NCBI RefSeq assembly: GCF_037201975.1
Contig: NZ_CP147520.1
Coordinates: 5,642,001-5,706,000, forward strand
DNA from: Streptomyces sp. TG1A-60
Lineage (GTDB): Bacteria > Actinomycetota > Actinomycetes > Streptomycetales > Streptomycetaceae
Direction: 5' to 3'
DNA: 64,000 bases
In this document: positions 38,271-46,587 of the stretch, one piece after another
Position numbering within the stretch: position 1 is the stretch's first letter
Layout of the letters: every line of letters starts with the position of its first letter
Notes under the pieces: generated by a model
Databases searched by the model: none
Told to the model about the DNA's origin: nothing
What the model saw: only the letters and a program-made list of their open reading frames with translations
Program-made: the position numbers and the translations under genes

Positions 38271-39056
38271 ATGCCCGACATATCGCTGACCATGGTCGTC
38301 GTCCTCTGCCTCGCCGCCCTCGCGGCCGGCTGGATCGACGCCGTGGTCGGCGGCGGTGGGCTGCTCCTGCTCCCCACCCTCCTCCTGGGGCTGCCCGACG
38401 GCGCCTCGGCCGCCCAGTACGCCCTCGGCACCAACAAGGCGGTCGCGATCGTCGGCACGACGGGTGCGGCGGTGACCTACGCCCGCCGCACCCCCGTCGA
38501 CGTCGGGACCGCCGTACGGATCGGCCTGGCGGCGCTCGCCGGCTCGACGGGCGGCGCCTTCGTGGCCGCCGGCATGAGCACCGAGGTACTGAAGCCGGTG
38601 GTCATGGTGGTCCTGGTGGCCGTGGGCGCCTTCGTGATCCTCCGCCCCTCCTTCGGCACGGCTCCCGCCACCGGCCCGGTCTCCGCACGCCGCGTCCTCG
38701 CCGCGATCGGCCTGGCCGGCATCGGCATCGGCTTCTACGACGGTCTCGTCGGCCCCGGCACCGGCACGTTCCTCGTCCTGGCGCTCACCGCCGTCCTCCA
38801 CCTCGACCTGGTCACCGCCTCCGCCACCGCCAAGATCGTCAACTGCTGCACCAACGCCGGCGCCCTCGCGACCTTCGCCTGGAAGGGCACGGTCCACTGG
38901 CAGCTGGCGGCCCTGATGGCGGTCTTCAACCTCGTCGGCGGGACCGTCGGGGCGCGGACCGCGCTCAGGAAGGGGAGCGGTTTCGTCCGGGCCGTACTGC
39001 TGACCGTGGTGTTCACACTGGTGGCGAAGATGGGATACGAGGAATGGCTGGCATGA
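38271..39056 (+). CDS. TSUP (TauE/SafE) family permease
   Basis: The 261-residue protein has about 8 hydrophobic segments and the TSUP pattern GWIDAVVGGGGLLLLPTLL near residue 20, repeated as GFYDGLVGPGTGTFLV near 153. TSUP proteins move small anions such as sulfite, sulfoacetate or thiosulfate, or organic acids. It is divergent from the nir operon, so an anion linked to nitrogen or sulfur metabolism is possible but unproven. The start at 38271 gives the first membrane segment complete. No strong ribosome site is visible. Confidence 0.85.
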   Translation: MPDISLTMVVVLCLAALAAGWIDAVVGGGGLLLLPTLLLGLPDGASAAQYALGTNKAVAIVGTTGAAVTYARRTPVDVGTAVRIGLAALAGSTGGAFVAAGMSTEVLKPVVMVVLVAVGAFVILRPSFGTAPATGPVSARRVLAAIGLAGIGIGFYDGLVGPGTGTFLVLALTAVLHLDLVTASATAKIVNCCTNAGALATFAWKGTVHWQLAALMAVFNLVGGTVGARTALRKGSGFVRAVLLTVVFTLVAKMGYEEWLA

Positions 39057-39128
39057 GGACGCCGGGGGCCGGGGCAGGGGGCGGGGTGCGGGAGCGTGCG
39101 GCTGCGGACGGCTGAAGCCCGTCGGCGG

Positions 39129-39848
39129 TCATGCCGCGCGGCTGCCCGTGAGGTGGGCGAAGACGACCACGTTCCCCTGATAGCCGGTCGATCTGGAGTA
39201 ACCGCCCCCGCAGGTGATGACCCGCAACTCCGGCCGTGGCGCCGCCCCGTACACCTTCTCGTCCGGGAAGTCCCGCGCGTCGTACACCTCCACCGCGTCC
39301 ACGGTGAACACCGCGATCCCCCCGTCCCGCCGGTCCACCTCGATGGGGGCGCCCCGCTTCAGTGCGCCGAGGTGGTAGAAGACGGCGGGCCCGTCGGCGT
39401 TGTCCACATGCCCCGCGACGATGGCGGTGCCCCGCTCGCCCGGGGTGGTGCCGGCCGCGTACCAGCCGGCGAGGTTCTTCTTCTCGGCGGGCGGGACGTC
39501 GAGACTGCCGGCGGGGGTGAGGCCGAGCCCCATGAGGGGAGCGTCCACGCGGATGGAGCGGATGCGGACGCGGGAGGGCGGGGAGGGCGGCAGGGCTTCG
39601 GCGACCGACTCGGGCGTGGATGTGGACGATGACGCGGAGGGGGACGAGGACGCGGAGGTGGACGTGCTGGACGGGTTCGCCGTACCCGCCCCGCTCGCCG
39701 TATGCGGTGAACTCGAACGGATGTGGGCCTGCGCGGCCGACGGCTGCGGCGGCGCGTGCGACGCGAAGCCGTCGCGCAGCAACCACGCACCGGAACAGAG
39801 GGCGACCACGGTGACGCCCGCTATGACGGCGTTGGTGAACCGGCGCAC
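39129..39848 (-). CDS. Class F sortase
   Basis: The 239-residue protein has an N-terminal membrane anchor (VIAGVTVVALCSGAWLL), a Ser/Pro/Thr-rich spacer of ~60 residues, and a sortase barrel. The active-site His is in AGHVDN near residue 146 and the Cys in VITCGGGYS near 214, with the conserved Arg in GYSRSTG just after it. Class F sortases are typical of actinobacteria and attach surface proteins to the wall. GTG 39848 is preceded by AGGAGG. A strong hairpin separates it from the upstream gene, whose product may be its substrate. Confidence 0.9.
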   Translation of the reverse strand: MRRFTNAVIAGVTVVALCSGAWLLRDGFASHAPPQPSAAQAHIRSSSPHTASGAGTANPSSTSTSASSSPSASSSTSTPESVAEALPPSPPSRVRIRSIRVDAPLMGLGLTPAGSLDVPPAEKKNLAGWYAAGTTPGERGTAIVAGHVDNADGPAVFYHLGALKRGAPIEVDRRDGGIAVFTVDAVEVYDARDFPDEKVYGAAPRPELRVITCGGGYSRSTGYQGNVVVFAHLTGSRAA

Positions 39849-39883
39849 CAGGGCCTCCTCTCGACTCCCCTTCGTTCCCCGCT

Positions 39884-39924
39884 CCTCTCCTCCGGGCCGA
39901 GGGGCGTCGGGCCCGGAGGAGAGG
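39884..39924 (-). terminator. Hairpin between candidate sortase substrate and sortase genes
   Basis: A perfect 15-bp stem (39884-39898 with 39910-39924) and 11-base loop lies between the two co-directional genes. It could act as a partial terminator giving more substrate than sortase. Confidence 0.6.
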
Positions 39925-39964
39925 GGGACGGCGGTACCGGCGGACGGACTGCGGAGGTTGCCCG

Positions 39965-40501
39965 TCAGATCCCGTCGCCTCTCGCCCGGCGATGCAGGAG
40001 CCAGGTACCGCCCGCGGCGGCGACGGCCAGGGCCGCCACTCCCGCCGCGGTCTGCTCGGGGCCGGGTCCGAGCGCGCCGCCGACCCCCGTCTTGACACTT
40101 CCCCTCGGGTACGTCGACTGCTCGGTGAGTGTGCCGGTGAGCGTGACCACCAGGTCGCCGGTGACCCGTCGGCCACCGTGCGCGCAGGTCGCGACGATCT
40201 CGTACGTCCCCGGATGTGCGCTCGGCGGCACCTTGAACCGCCCGCTGAGCGGTGGCTGCCCGGAGCCGGGCGCGAGTGAGAAGGAGCCGGCGCCGACCGC
40301 GCTGGCGTCCCCGGCCGCCGTACCGTTCGCGCCGCAGGCCGCCGTACGGGCGGTGACCTCGTCGCCGGGGACGACTCCGGCGGGGGACAGTTCCAGCCGC
40401 CCGGAGCCCTCACCGCCGTACGCGGGCGCGGCGGCGAGGGCCGCGGCGGCGACGGCGACGGCGAGCGCGGTTCCGGACAGCGGCCGGGCGATACGTCGCA
40501 T
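39965..40501 (-). CDS. Secreted wall protein, candidate sortase F substrate
   Basis: The 178-residue protein has a signal peptide (LSGTALAVAVAAAALAAAPAYG). A ~110-residue Ig-like beta domain with two Cys residues (TAACGANG and VATCAHGG) follows. It ends with a hydrophobic helix and a basic tail (AAGVAALAVAAAGGTWLLHRRARG). That ending looks like a cell-wall sorting signal, but no LPXTG is present; the region before the helix reads YPRGSVKTGVGG. CGGAGGAG lies 8 bases before ATG 40501. The gene directly downstream encodes a class F sortase, which supports pairing. Confidence 0.7.
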   Translation of the reverse strand: MRRIARPLSGTALAVAVAAAALAAAPAYGGEGSGRLELSPAGVVPGDEVTARTAACGANGTAAGDASAVGAGSFSLAPGSGQPPLSGRFKVPPSAHPGTYEIVATCAHGGRRVTGDLVVTLTGTLTEQSTYPRGSVKTGVGGALGPGPEQTAAGVAALAVAAAGGTWLLHRRARGDGI

Positions 40502-40765
40502 CTTGCTTGCTCCTCCGAGAGTCCTCCTTGTCCTTCCGAGGTAAGTGGCACGACGGCCCGAGCGCTTCCTGAAGGAGTGTCGAAATGAGGTGAACGAGTG
40601 TCGCGGAGGTGGTCGGCGGAGGGGCGGCCGAGAAGTGTTCGGGCAGGTCATGGGGGCGATCCGGGGGCCATCCGAGGGCTGCGGGAAAGAGAACGCGTTG
40701 GAGGTACGGCGAGGGGTGTGAACGGGTGACCAGGACCCTCGGATGCGGTGGCCCCCGACGACGGC

Positions 40766-40796
40766 TTGACCTCAAGCAAAGTCGAGGTACGAGAGT
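40766..40796 (+). promoter_or_regulatory. SoxR-box-like promoter of the FMN reductase gene
   Basis: TTGACC (40766-40771) and GAGAGT (40791-40796) are separated by 19 bases, the long spacer typical of MerR-family promoters. The spacer contains most of CCTCAAGCAAAGTCGAGG (40770-40787), an imperfect dyad close to the Streptomyces SoxR box. The -10 lies 7 bases before the ATG, so the transcript is probably leaderless. Confidence 0.6.
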
Positions 40797-40803
40797 GGTG
40801 GCC

Positions 40804-41451
40804 ATGAAGACCGCCACGCACAGCCACGCGGACGCATCATCGAAGTCCGCCCCTTCTCCCTCCCCTGCCCTCCCTTCCCCCACCCCGGTCCGGGTGACGT
40901 TGGTCATCGGCAGCAACCGGGCCGGCCGGTTCGGGCCGGTGGTCGCCGAGTGGCTGCTGGGGAGGGTGCGGGAACACGACGACTTCGAGGTCGACGTCGT
41001 GGACGTCGCCGAGGCCGACCTGCCGACGACCTTCGCCCCGACCTCCGAGAGCACGGCACGTCTGGCCGAGGTGACCCCCAGGCTGGCGGCGGCCGAGGCG
41101 TTCGTCGTCCTGACCCCCGAGTACAACCACTCCTACCCGGCGGCCCTGAAGAACCTCATCGACTGGCACTTCCACGAGTGGCGCGCAAAGCCTGTCGCCC
41201 TCGTCTCCTACGGCGGTCTCTCAGGCGGCCTCCGCGCCGTGGAGCACCTCCGTCAGGTCTTCGCCGAAGTCCACGCCACCACCGTCCGTGACACGGTCTC
41301 CTTCCACAACGCCCAAGCGGCCTTCGACACCACCGGCCACCTCAAGGACCCCTCCGGTCCGAACACCGCCGCCAAGGTGATGCTGGACCAGCTGGCCTGG
41401 TGGGGACGGGCACTGCGGGAGGCGAAGGAGAAGCGACCGTACGGGAGGTGA
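40804..41451 (+). CDS. NADPH-dependent FMN reductase family protein
   Basis: The 215-residue flavodoxin-like reductase shows LVIGSNRAGRFGPVVAEWL near residue 35, which binds the flavin phosphate, and TPEYNHSYPAALKNLIDW near 105. A low-complexity Ser/Pro/His-rich leader of ~28 residues precedes the fold. It reduces flavins or quinones using NAD(P)H. A SoxR-like promoter suggests induction by redox-active compounds. I recall that S. coelicolor has a SoxR-controlled reductase of this family near its nir genes; this was not checked. It converges on the ECF sigma gene. Confidence 0.88.
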   Translation: MKTATHSHADASSKSAPSPSPALPSPTPVRVTLVIGSNRAGRFGPVVAEWLLGRVREHDDFEVDVVDVAEADLPTTFAPTSESTARLAEVTPRLAAAEAFVVLTPEYNHSYPAALKNLIDWHFHEWRAKPVALVSYGGLSGGLRAVEHLRQVFAEVHATTVRDTVSFHNAQAAFDTTGHLKDPSGPNTAAKVMLDQLAWWGRALREAKEKRPYGR

Positions 41452-41479
41452 CGCCCGCCCCGGCCCGCAGGACCTTCTT

Positions 41480-41532
41480 TCAGAGGCGAGGGGAACCGCG
41501 CGGCCAGCCCTCGCCCACCCGCAGCCGGCGCG
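41480..41532. repeat. Intergenic repeat, copy E
   Basis: AGGCGAGGGGAACCGCGCGG followed by CCAGCCCTCGCCCACCCGCAGCC matches the pattern of copy A and lies between convergent genes. Confidence 0.5.
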
Positions 41533-41567
41533 GCCCCGAACGACCGGCGGGGGCGAGGCCCCTGGCC

Positions 41568-43205
41568 TCAGCCTCCGCAACCGCCCCCGGGCTCCGCAGG
41601 CACCGGCTCCGCAGGCACCGGCACCGGCTCCGCAGGCACCGGCACCGGCTCCGCAGGCACCGGCACCGGCTCCGGAGTTTCCGGCTCCGGTACCGCTGGA
41701 GTGGGCGCCTCGGGGGCCGGATCGGCAGCCTCCGGTGGGGTGGGCGCCTCCTCCGCGGGGACGGGATCGGCGGAGGCGGGAGCTTCCGGCGCCGGGGTGT
41801 CGGTGCCCGGTGTCTCGGTCTCCGGGTAGGCCGGGGTCTCCGGGTAGGCCGGGGCTTCCGGCGTGCCCGGCGTATGCGGAGTACCGGCGTCCGGGGTGTC
41901 CGGCGCGGCGTCGTCCTTCGGCGGGTCGTCGTCGGTCGCGTCGGCCGCCGGGAGCTCGGCCACCGGCTCCCGGGCCGAATCCCCGCCATCCTCCGCCTGA
42001 ACCACGACCACGCCACTGTCGTCGCTCTCCACGCCACCGTCACCGAAGCCGGCCGAAGACACACCTCCGGAGTCGGCCGCACCGGCCCGGCCCTCCCGTG
42101 GGGCGGCGACCGCGTCCGTCGTGGCGTTTCGGTGTTCGGCCACCTCGGTCCAGGGGGCCTCGGGGCGCTGCGGCGCCGGGGCCTGGGCGGCCGGCACGCG
42201 CGGAGGCGGGACTGCCGCGGGTTCGAGGGAGCCGAGGACGATGCCGACCACGACGGCGGCGGCAGCGGCGGCGGTGCTGACGGCGGCCACGGCCGGACCC
42301 TTCGCCCCGCCGGCCGCGGCGTGCCGTACGGCGTGCAGCAGCTGCCCACCACCGTGCCCGCCCAGCGCGGCGGCCGTACCGGCGGACCCGGCGGTGAGGG
42401 AGAGCAGCAACTTGCCCCCGCCCCCGCCCACGACGAACACCAGCAACGCCGGACCGACGAGTGCGGGCAGCCGGTCGTTGGTGCGCATCAGGACCGCGAG
42501 CCGTGCCCGGCAGTCGTCGCAGGCGTCCACATGGCTGAGCAGTTGCTCGGACTGCCGCGACGTCGCCGTACCGCGCACATACGCCGGCATGCGCCCCCAA
42601 CGCACCTGGCACGCCGGGTCGACCGGCGCCCCGGGCTGCTCGCGCAGGAAGGCCTGGCGCATGCCCTCGCGCGCCCGGTGCAGCAGTACCGCCGTGGCGC
42701 CCTGCTTGGCGCCGATGCGCCGCCCGACCGTCTCCAGCGGCTGCCCCTCCGCCTCGGCCAGCCACAGCGCCTGTACCCACCGCTCGGGCAGTTGGCCCAG
42801 CACGCGCACCAACAGATCGACGGAGGACACCTGTTCGGCCGGGTCGGTGGCGTCGTCCGCGTACACATCGGCCTTGAGCCCGACCCGCTCGGGAGCGGTC
42901 GGATCCTGTGGTGTCTCGCGCGTGGCGCCGCCCACGGAGGCCGCGAGATGCCGCACCGTCGTCATCAGATACGCCGGCACGTTGTCGATCTCGTGCCCCG
43001 CCGACAGCCGCCGCCACACCCGGAAGTGCGCCTCGGCGGCCAGGTCCTCGGCGGTCCAGGCGTTCCTGGTGAGCGAGCGCGCGTATGCGACGAGGCGCGG
43101 GTGCTGTTCCTCGTAGATCCGGGTGTACGTGGCTGTCGTGGACGTGGAACTGGGCGCGGACCCCTGAGCGGGTACGGCCGGCACGGTGGCGTGACCGTCG
43201 GTCAT
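41568..43205 (-). CDS. ECF sigma factor fused to zinc-finger, membrane and Pro/Glu-rich tail
   Basis: The 545-residue protein starts as an ECF sigma factor: region 2 (YARSLTRNAWTAEDLAAEAHFRVWRRL) and region 4 (LPERWVQALWLAEAEGQPLETVGRR, AVLLHRAREGMRQAF), each spanning the usual ~70 residues. A putative anti-sigma-type zinc finger follows, with HVDACDDC near residue 225. Hydrophobic segments (PALLVFVVGGGGG, then AAVVVGIVLGSL) come next, then a long Pro/Glu/Thr-rich region ending in PVPVPAE repeats and GGGCGG. The sigma factor is therefore probably held at the membrane with an external tail. This fits known ECF groups with C-terminal extensions. A Crp-like GTGA-N6-TCAC lies 86 bases upstream. 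Confidence 0.85.
   Translation of the reverse strand: MTDGHATVPAVPAQGSAPSSTSTTATYTRIYEEQHPRLVAYARSLTRNAWTAEDLAAEAHFRVWRRLSAGHEIDNVPAYLMTTVRHLAASVGGATRETPQDPTAPERVGLKADVYADDATDPAEQVSSVDLLVRVLGQLPERWVQALWLAEAEGQPLETVGRRIGAKQGATAVLLHRAREGMRQAFLREQPGAPVDPACQVRWGRMPAYVRGTATSRQSEQLLSHVDACDDCRARLAVLMRTNDRLPALVGPALLVFVVGGGGGKLLLSLTAGSAGTAAALGGHGGGQLLHAVRHAAAGGAKGPAVAAVSTAAAAAAVVVGIVLGSLEPAAVPPPRVPAAQAPAPQRPEAPWTEVAEHRNATTDAVAAPREGRAGAADSGGVSSAGFGDGGVESDDSGVVVVQAEDGGDSAREPVAELPAADATDDDPPKDDAAPDTPDAGTPHTPGTPEAPAYPETPAYPETETPGTDTPAPEAPASADPVPAEEAPTPPEAADPAPEAPTPAVPEPETPEPVPVPAEPVPVPAEPVPVPAEPVPAEPGGGCGG
41585..41680. repeat. 21-base repeat coding PVPVPAE
   Basis: About four copies of a 21-base unit near the 3' end of the ECF sigma gene encode tandem PVPVPAE. 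Length variation between strains is expected. Confidence 0.8.
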
Positions 43206-43290
43206 GGCAGGAACGCTCTCCAGTCGCCTGCTGATGGGACTAGTCGATTTTGTATGTCGAGATGACAAAAATCTAAAGTAATCACACAAA

Positions 43291-43313
43291 GTGATGCGCG
43301 TCACAGCGTGTGA
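43291..43313. promoter_or_regulatory. Crp-like dyad and overlapping palindrome upstream of the ECF sigma gene
   Basis: GTGATGCGCGTCAC (43291-43304) has the Crp core GTGA-N6-TCAC. GTCACAGCGTGTGAC (43299-43313) overlaps it as a second perfect dyad. The flank at 43230-43290 is unusually AT-rich for this genome. Confidence 0.45.
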
Positions 43314-43510
43314 CTTCGAAAGCGGCGTAATACAGGGGCTCTTGCCGTGGTCGAGAGGGGTGTCGGCGCGGTCGGCCGACCGCGTACCGGAGAGCTGGAA
43401 GGGCTCACCGAACCCGAAGGGCCGGCCCGCGAACACATGAACTCGAAGCATCCGAGCATCCGGAGAGTCTGAAGCGCGTGAAGAAGTCGGAGCCCCCGAG
43501 CGGCAGACGG

Positions 43511-43592
43511 ACCCGAAGCGCCCGAAGCATGCGAAGCACCTGAACCACCCAAAGCGCCAGAAGTACCCGAAGTACCCGAAGTGCTCGAACTG
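43511..43592. repeat. Tandem 9-base repeat upstream of the SsgA-like gene
   Basis: About nine units of consensus CCCGAAGYN run in phase from 43511 to 43592, ending 10 bases before the SsgA-like start codon. Confidence 0.7.
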
Positions 43593-43602
43593 GAGAAGGC
43601 CC

Positions 43603-44043
43603 ATGCACCACGCCAAGCCCGCCCGCCCCACCCCTCCCGCCCTCGAACAAGTCGCCCGCGCCCGCCTGGTCACCCCCGACTACGACGAGGTCTCGGTCCG
43701 CACGACCCTGCGCTACACCCCCGGCGACCCCCTGGCCGTGCACATCGACTTCCCGGCCGGCGCCTCGGCTGACGACGCCAACGTGACGTGGACGTTCGCC
43801 CGCACCCTGCTGGCGGAGGGGCTGGCCGCTCCGGCCGGGATCGGTGACGTGCACCTGTGGCCCTGCGGCCCCGCCCACACCGTCGTGGAACTTCACTCGC
43901 CGCAGGGCATGGCCATCGTCCGTTTCGACACGCCGGCGCTCCGCCGCTTCCTGCGCCGCTCGTGCGCCGTCGTCGCGCTCGGCGGGGAGGACCTGGAACC
44001 GGCACTCGACGACGGCCTCGCCTCCCTCCTGGGCGGAGTCTGA
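43603..44043 (+). CDS. SsgA-like sporulation/cell-division regulator
   Basis: SsgA-like proteins exist only in sporulating actinobacteria and control septum placement and peptidoglycan maintenance. The 146-residue protein has the family pattern LRYTPGDPLAVHIDFP near residue 36, VTWTFARTLLAEGLAAPAGIGDVHLWP near 60 (shown split here by the conserved Phe-Ala-Arg), and FLRRSCAVVALGGE near 115. Length is normal. It is not obviously SsgB or SsgA itself, so the particular paralogue is left open. GGAGAAGG lies 7 bases before the ATG. Tandem 9-base repeats sit immediately upstream. Confidence 0.85.
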   Translation: MHHAKPARPTPPALEQVARARLVTPDYDEVSVRTTLRYTPGDPLAVHIDFPAGASADDANVTWTFARTLLAEGLAAPAGIGDVHLWPCGPAHTVVELHSPQGMAIVRFDTPALRRFLRRSCAVVALGGEDLEPALDDGLASLLGGV

Positions 44044-44045
44044 AG

Positions 44046-44087
44046 CGCGGCGTCCGGAGTGCGGCGTCCGGAGCGCGGCGTCCGCAA
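44046..44087. repeat. Three 14-base repeats after the SsgA-like gene
   Basis: Three units of consensus AGCGCGGCGTCCGG occur directly after the stop codon. Confidence 0.7.
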
Positions 44088-44184
44088 CACGAAGCCCGCG
44101 GTGGTTCCCGGAGCGGTCACCCGGAGCGCTCGCCTGTCCGCGCCCGCTATGTTCGATCCGTTCATCCGACAGCGCGGAGTTGGC

Positions 44185-45330
44185 ATGCAGAAGACAGACG
44201 AACCGGCCGAGGGGCCGGTGCCGGCGGAGGTGGCAGGGGCGGCGGAGGCGGAGACGGCCGTTGTGGTCCTCAAGGGGACCGCCGGCACGGCCACCGGCAA
44301 CGCCGGCACGGCCACCGGCAACGCCGGCACGGCCACCGGCGACGAAGCGTCCCCCGACGAGGCCGCCGCCCACGGCTGGCCCCGGCACTGGCCCCTCCTT
44401 CTCCTCGGCGCGGCCGTCCTCCCCGGTGTCGCGCTGTTCGCCGTGGGCCGGTGGATGGAGGAACCGGCCGTGCAGGCGTGGCGGACTGTCTGTCTGTCCA
44501 TCGCCGTGCAGGCGCTGCCGTTCCTGCTGCTCGGTACGGCCCTGTCGGGTGCCATCAACGCGTTCGTGCCTGCGCGGGTGTTCACCCGGTTGCTGCCCCG
44601 CAAGCCGGCGCTCGCGGTGCCGGTCGCCGGTGCCGCCGGCGTGGTGCTGCCCGGCTGTGAGTGCGCGTCGGTGCCGGTCGCGAGCAGCCTGATCGGCCGG
44701 GGGGTCAACCCGGCCGCCGCCTTCGCGTTCCTGCTGTCGGCGCCCGCCGTCAACCCGATCGTCCTGACCTCCACGGCCGTTGCCTTCCCCGGCAGCCCCG
44801 CCATGGTGCTGGCCCGGCTGCTCGCCTCGCTCGTCACCGCCGCGGCGATGGGCTGGCTGTGGCTCTGGCTGGGCCGCGCGGAATGGCTCAAGCCGGTCGC
44901 GCGGCACACGGGACACCGGCCCGGACACAGCCGCTGGAACGAGTTCCGGCTCGGCTTCCAGCACGACTTCCTGCACGCGGGCGGCTTCCTCGTCGTCGGC
45001 GCCATGGCCGCGGCCACCTTCAACGTGCTCGTCCCGCGCTCCGTGCTCGACACCTTCGCCGACTCGCCCTGGCTGTCGGTCCTGTTCCTCGCCGCGCTCG
45101 CCATCCTCCTCTCCGTGTGCTCCGAGGCCGACGCCTTCGTCGCCGCGTCCCTCACCGGCTTCTCACCCACCGCCCGGCTCACGTTCATGGTCGTCGGCCC
45201 GATGGTCGACCTGAAGCTGATCGCCCTCCAGACGGGCACTTTCGGCCGGGCCTTCGCGTTCCGCTTCTCCGCCGCGACGGTCGTCGTCGCGGTCACCGCC
45301 AGCGTCCTGATCGGAGCCGTACTGCTGTGA
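44185..45330 (+). CDS. COG0701-type permease
   Basis: The 381-residue protein has about 8-9 membrane segments after a ~70-residue acidic N-terminal tail. The key motif GCECASVPVASSLIGRG, with its two Cys, lies near residue 156, and LLSAPAVNPIVLTSTAV follows. Permeases of this type include ArsP-like and YraQ-like proteins, and metal or metalloid transport is suspected. The tail holds three 18-base direct repeats coding GTATGNA (44284-44341). GGAG lies 5 bases before ATG 44185. The next gene overlaps by 4 bases, and the two products probably form one complex. Confidence 0.85.
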   Translation: MQKTDEPAEGPVPAEVAGAAEAETAVVVLKGTAGTATGNAGTATGNAGTATGDEASPDEAAAHGWPRHWPLLLLGAAVLPGVALFAVGRWMEEPAVQAWRTVCLSIAVQALPFLLLGTALSGAINAFVPARVFTRLLPRKPALAVPVAGAAGVVLPGCECASVPVASSLIGRGVNPAAAFAFLLSAPAVNPIVLTSTAVAFPGSPAMVLARLLASLVTAAAMGWLWLWLGRAEWLKPVARHTGHRPGHSRWNEFRLGFQHDFLHAGGFLVVGAMAAATFNVLVPRSVLDTFADSPWLSVLFLAALAILLSVCSEADAFVAASLTGFSPTARLTFMVVGPMVDLKLIALQTGTFGRAFAFRFSAATVVVAVTASVLIGAVLL

Positions 45331-46109
45331 GACGACCCCTGCAGGCGCTCCTTCTCCTCCTCAGCGGCCTCGGCCTCCTCCACGCCACGCTCCTCACCGA
45401 CCACTACCTCAGATACGTCAAGGAGGGCATGTACCCCTTCCTCGTCGCCTCGGGAGTGCTGCTGCTCCTGCTGGGTGGGCTGGAGGCATGGTCGGTGTGG
45501 CGGCCGGAAGGGACGAACGCGCACGAGACCCACGAGGGTGACCAGGAGGGGGAGGGGAGCGACCACGGTCATGACCACTCCACCCCGCCCCGCGTCGCCT
45601 GGCTGCTGTTCCTCCCCGCGCTGAGCCTGCTCTTCTACGCCCCGCCGGCCATCGGCGCGTACACCGCCTCCCGGGAGGCCCCCAAGGCGGTGGCGGTCAC
45701 GGAGCAGGACGGCTTCGACCCCCTGCCGACGACCTCACCGCTCCCGATGACCCTCACCGACTTCACGCGCCGGGTGCAGCAGGACCGTGACCGGGCGATC
45801 GACGGCCGTACGGTCCTGATGACCGGCTTCGTCACCCCGGACACGGAGGGCGCCGACGGCGAAGGCGGCTGGTACCTGACCCGCACGATCTTCAGCTGTT
45901 GCGCAGCGGACGCCCAGTTCGTGAAGGTACGCGTCCACGGCGTCGCGCCCCCGCCCGCCGACACCTGGGTCACCGTCACCGGCACCTGGCACCCCGCCGG
46001 TACCCTCGGCACCGGCTCCGCCCAGGCGGCCCTCGACGCCGAGACCGTCGAAGAGGTCCCCCGCCCGACCAACGGCTACACCGACGCCCTCCCCCTCACC
46101 GGCTCCTGA
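45327..46109 (+). CDS. TIGR03943-type putative permease partner
   Basis: The 260-residue protein has two N-terminal membrane segments, a His/Glu-rich loop (HETHEGDQEGEGSDHGHDH near residue 66), a third membrane segment, and an external domain with FSCCAADAQFVKVRV near 190. This matches the TIGR03943 family, nearly always encoded beside a COG0701 permease. The His-rich loop and the Cys pair suggest a metal ligand. GTG 45327 overlaps the permease stop as GTGA. I see no Zur-box-like sequence upstream of the pair. Confidence 0.85.
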   Translation: MRRPLQALLLLLSGLGLLHATLLTDHYLRYVKEGMYPFLVASGVLLLLLGGLEAWSVWRPEGTNAHETHEGDQEGEGSDHGHDHSTPPRVAWLLFLPALSLLFYAPPAIGAYTASREAPKAVAVTEQDGFDPLPTTSPLPMTLTDFTRRVQQDRDRAIDGRTVLMTGFVTPDTEGADGEGGWYLTRTIFSCCAADAQFVKVRVHGVAPPPADTWVTVTGTWHPAGTLGTGSAQAALDAETVEEVPRPTNGYTDALPLTGS

Positions 46110-46163
46110 GTCCCGAGCAGTCCCGAAGAGTCCCGAAGGACCCGACAGTCGGAGAGGAGAACG

Positions 46164-46587
46164 GTGCTCCCCTTCTTCGTCTACGGCACCCTCCGCCCCG
46201 GCGAGCCCAACCACGACCTCTTCCTCCACGGCCGCACCGACACCGAGAGGCCGGCCCTGGTGGGCGGCATGGTCCTGTACGACGGCCCCGGCTACCCGTA
46301 CGCGGTGGAGGAGACCGGAGCGGAGCCCGGGGAGGGGGCACGGTGAGCGGCGACCTCGTCACCGTCCGGCCCGATGCCTACGCCGAACTTCTGCGCACCC
46401 TGGACCAGTTGGAGGAGTACGCGCCGGGTGACCCCGCGAACCTCTACGAGCGCGTGGAACGAGCGGCGACGCTCGATGACGGCACGGCGGTCCGCGCCTG
46501 GGTGTACGTCGCCGCTCCGGCCGTCGCCGCCGGGCTACGGGCCCGGGGAAGCTGATCGAAGGCGGTGACTGGCGCACGCGGCGCTGA
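46164..46587 (+). CDS. Gamma-glutamylcyclotransferase-like protein, twice frameshifted
   Basis: The frame opens with FFVYGTLRPGEPNHDLFLHG, the phosphate-binding start of GGCT/AIG2-like proteins. It then stops at 46346. The rest of the family, SGDLVTVRPDAYAELLRTLDQLEEYAPGDP (split across the conserved Tyr), lies in the next frame. The C-terminal KLIEGGDWRTRR lies in the third frame. Both breaks are explained by one missing base in G-runs, at 46329-46338 and 46545-46548. With both restored it would be a normal ~140-residue protein. AGAGGAGA precedes GTG 46164. Either a recent pseudogene or sequencing error. Confidence 0.65.
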
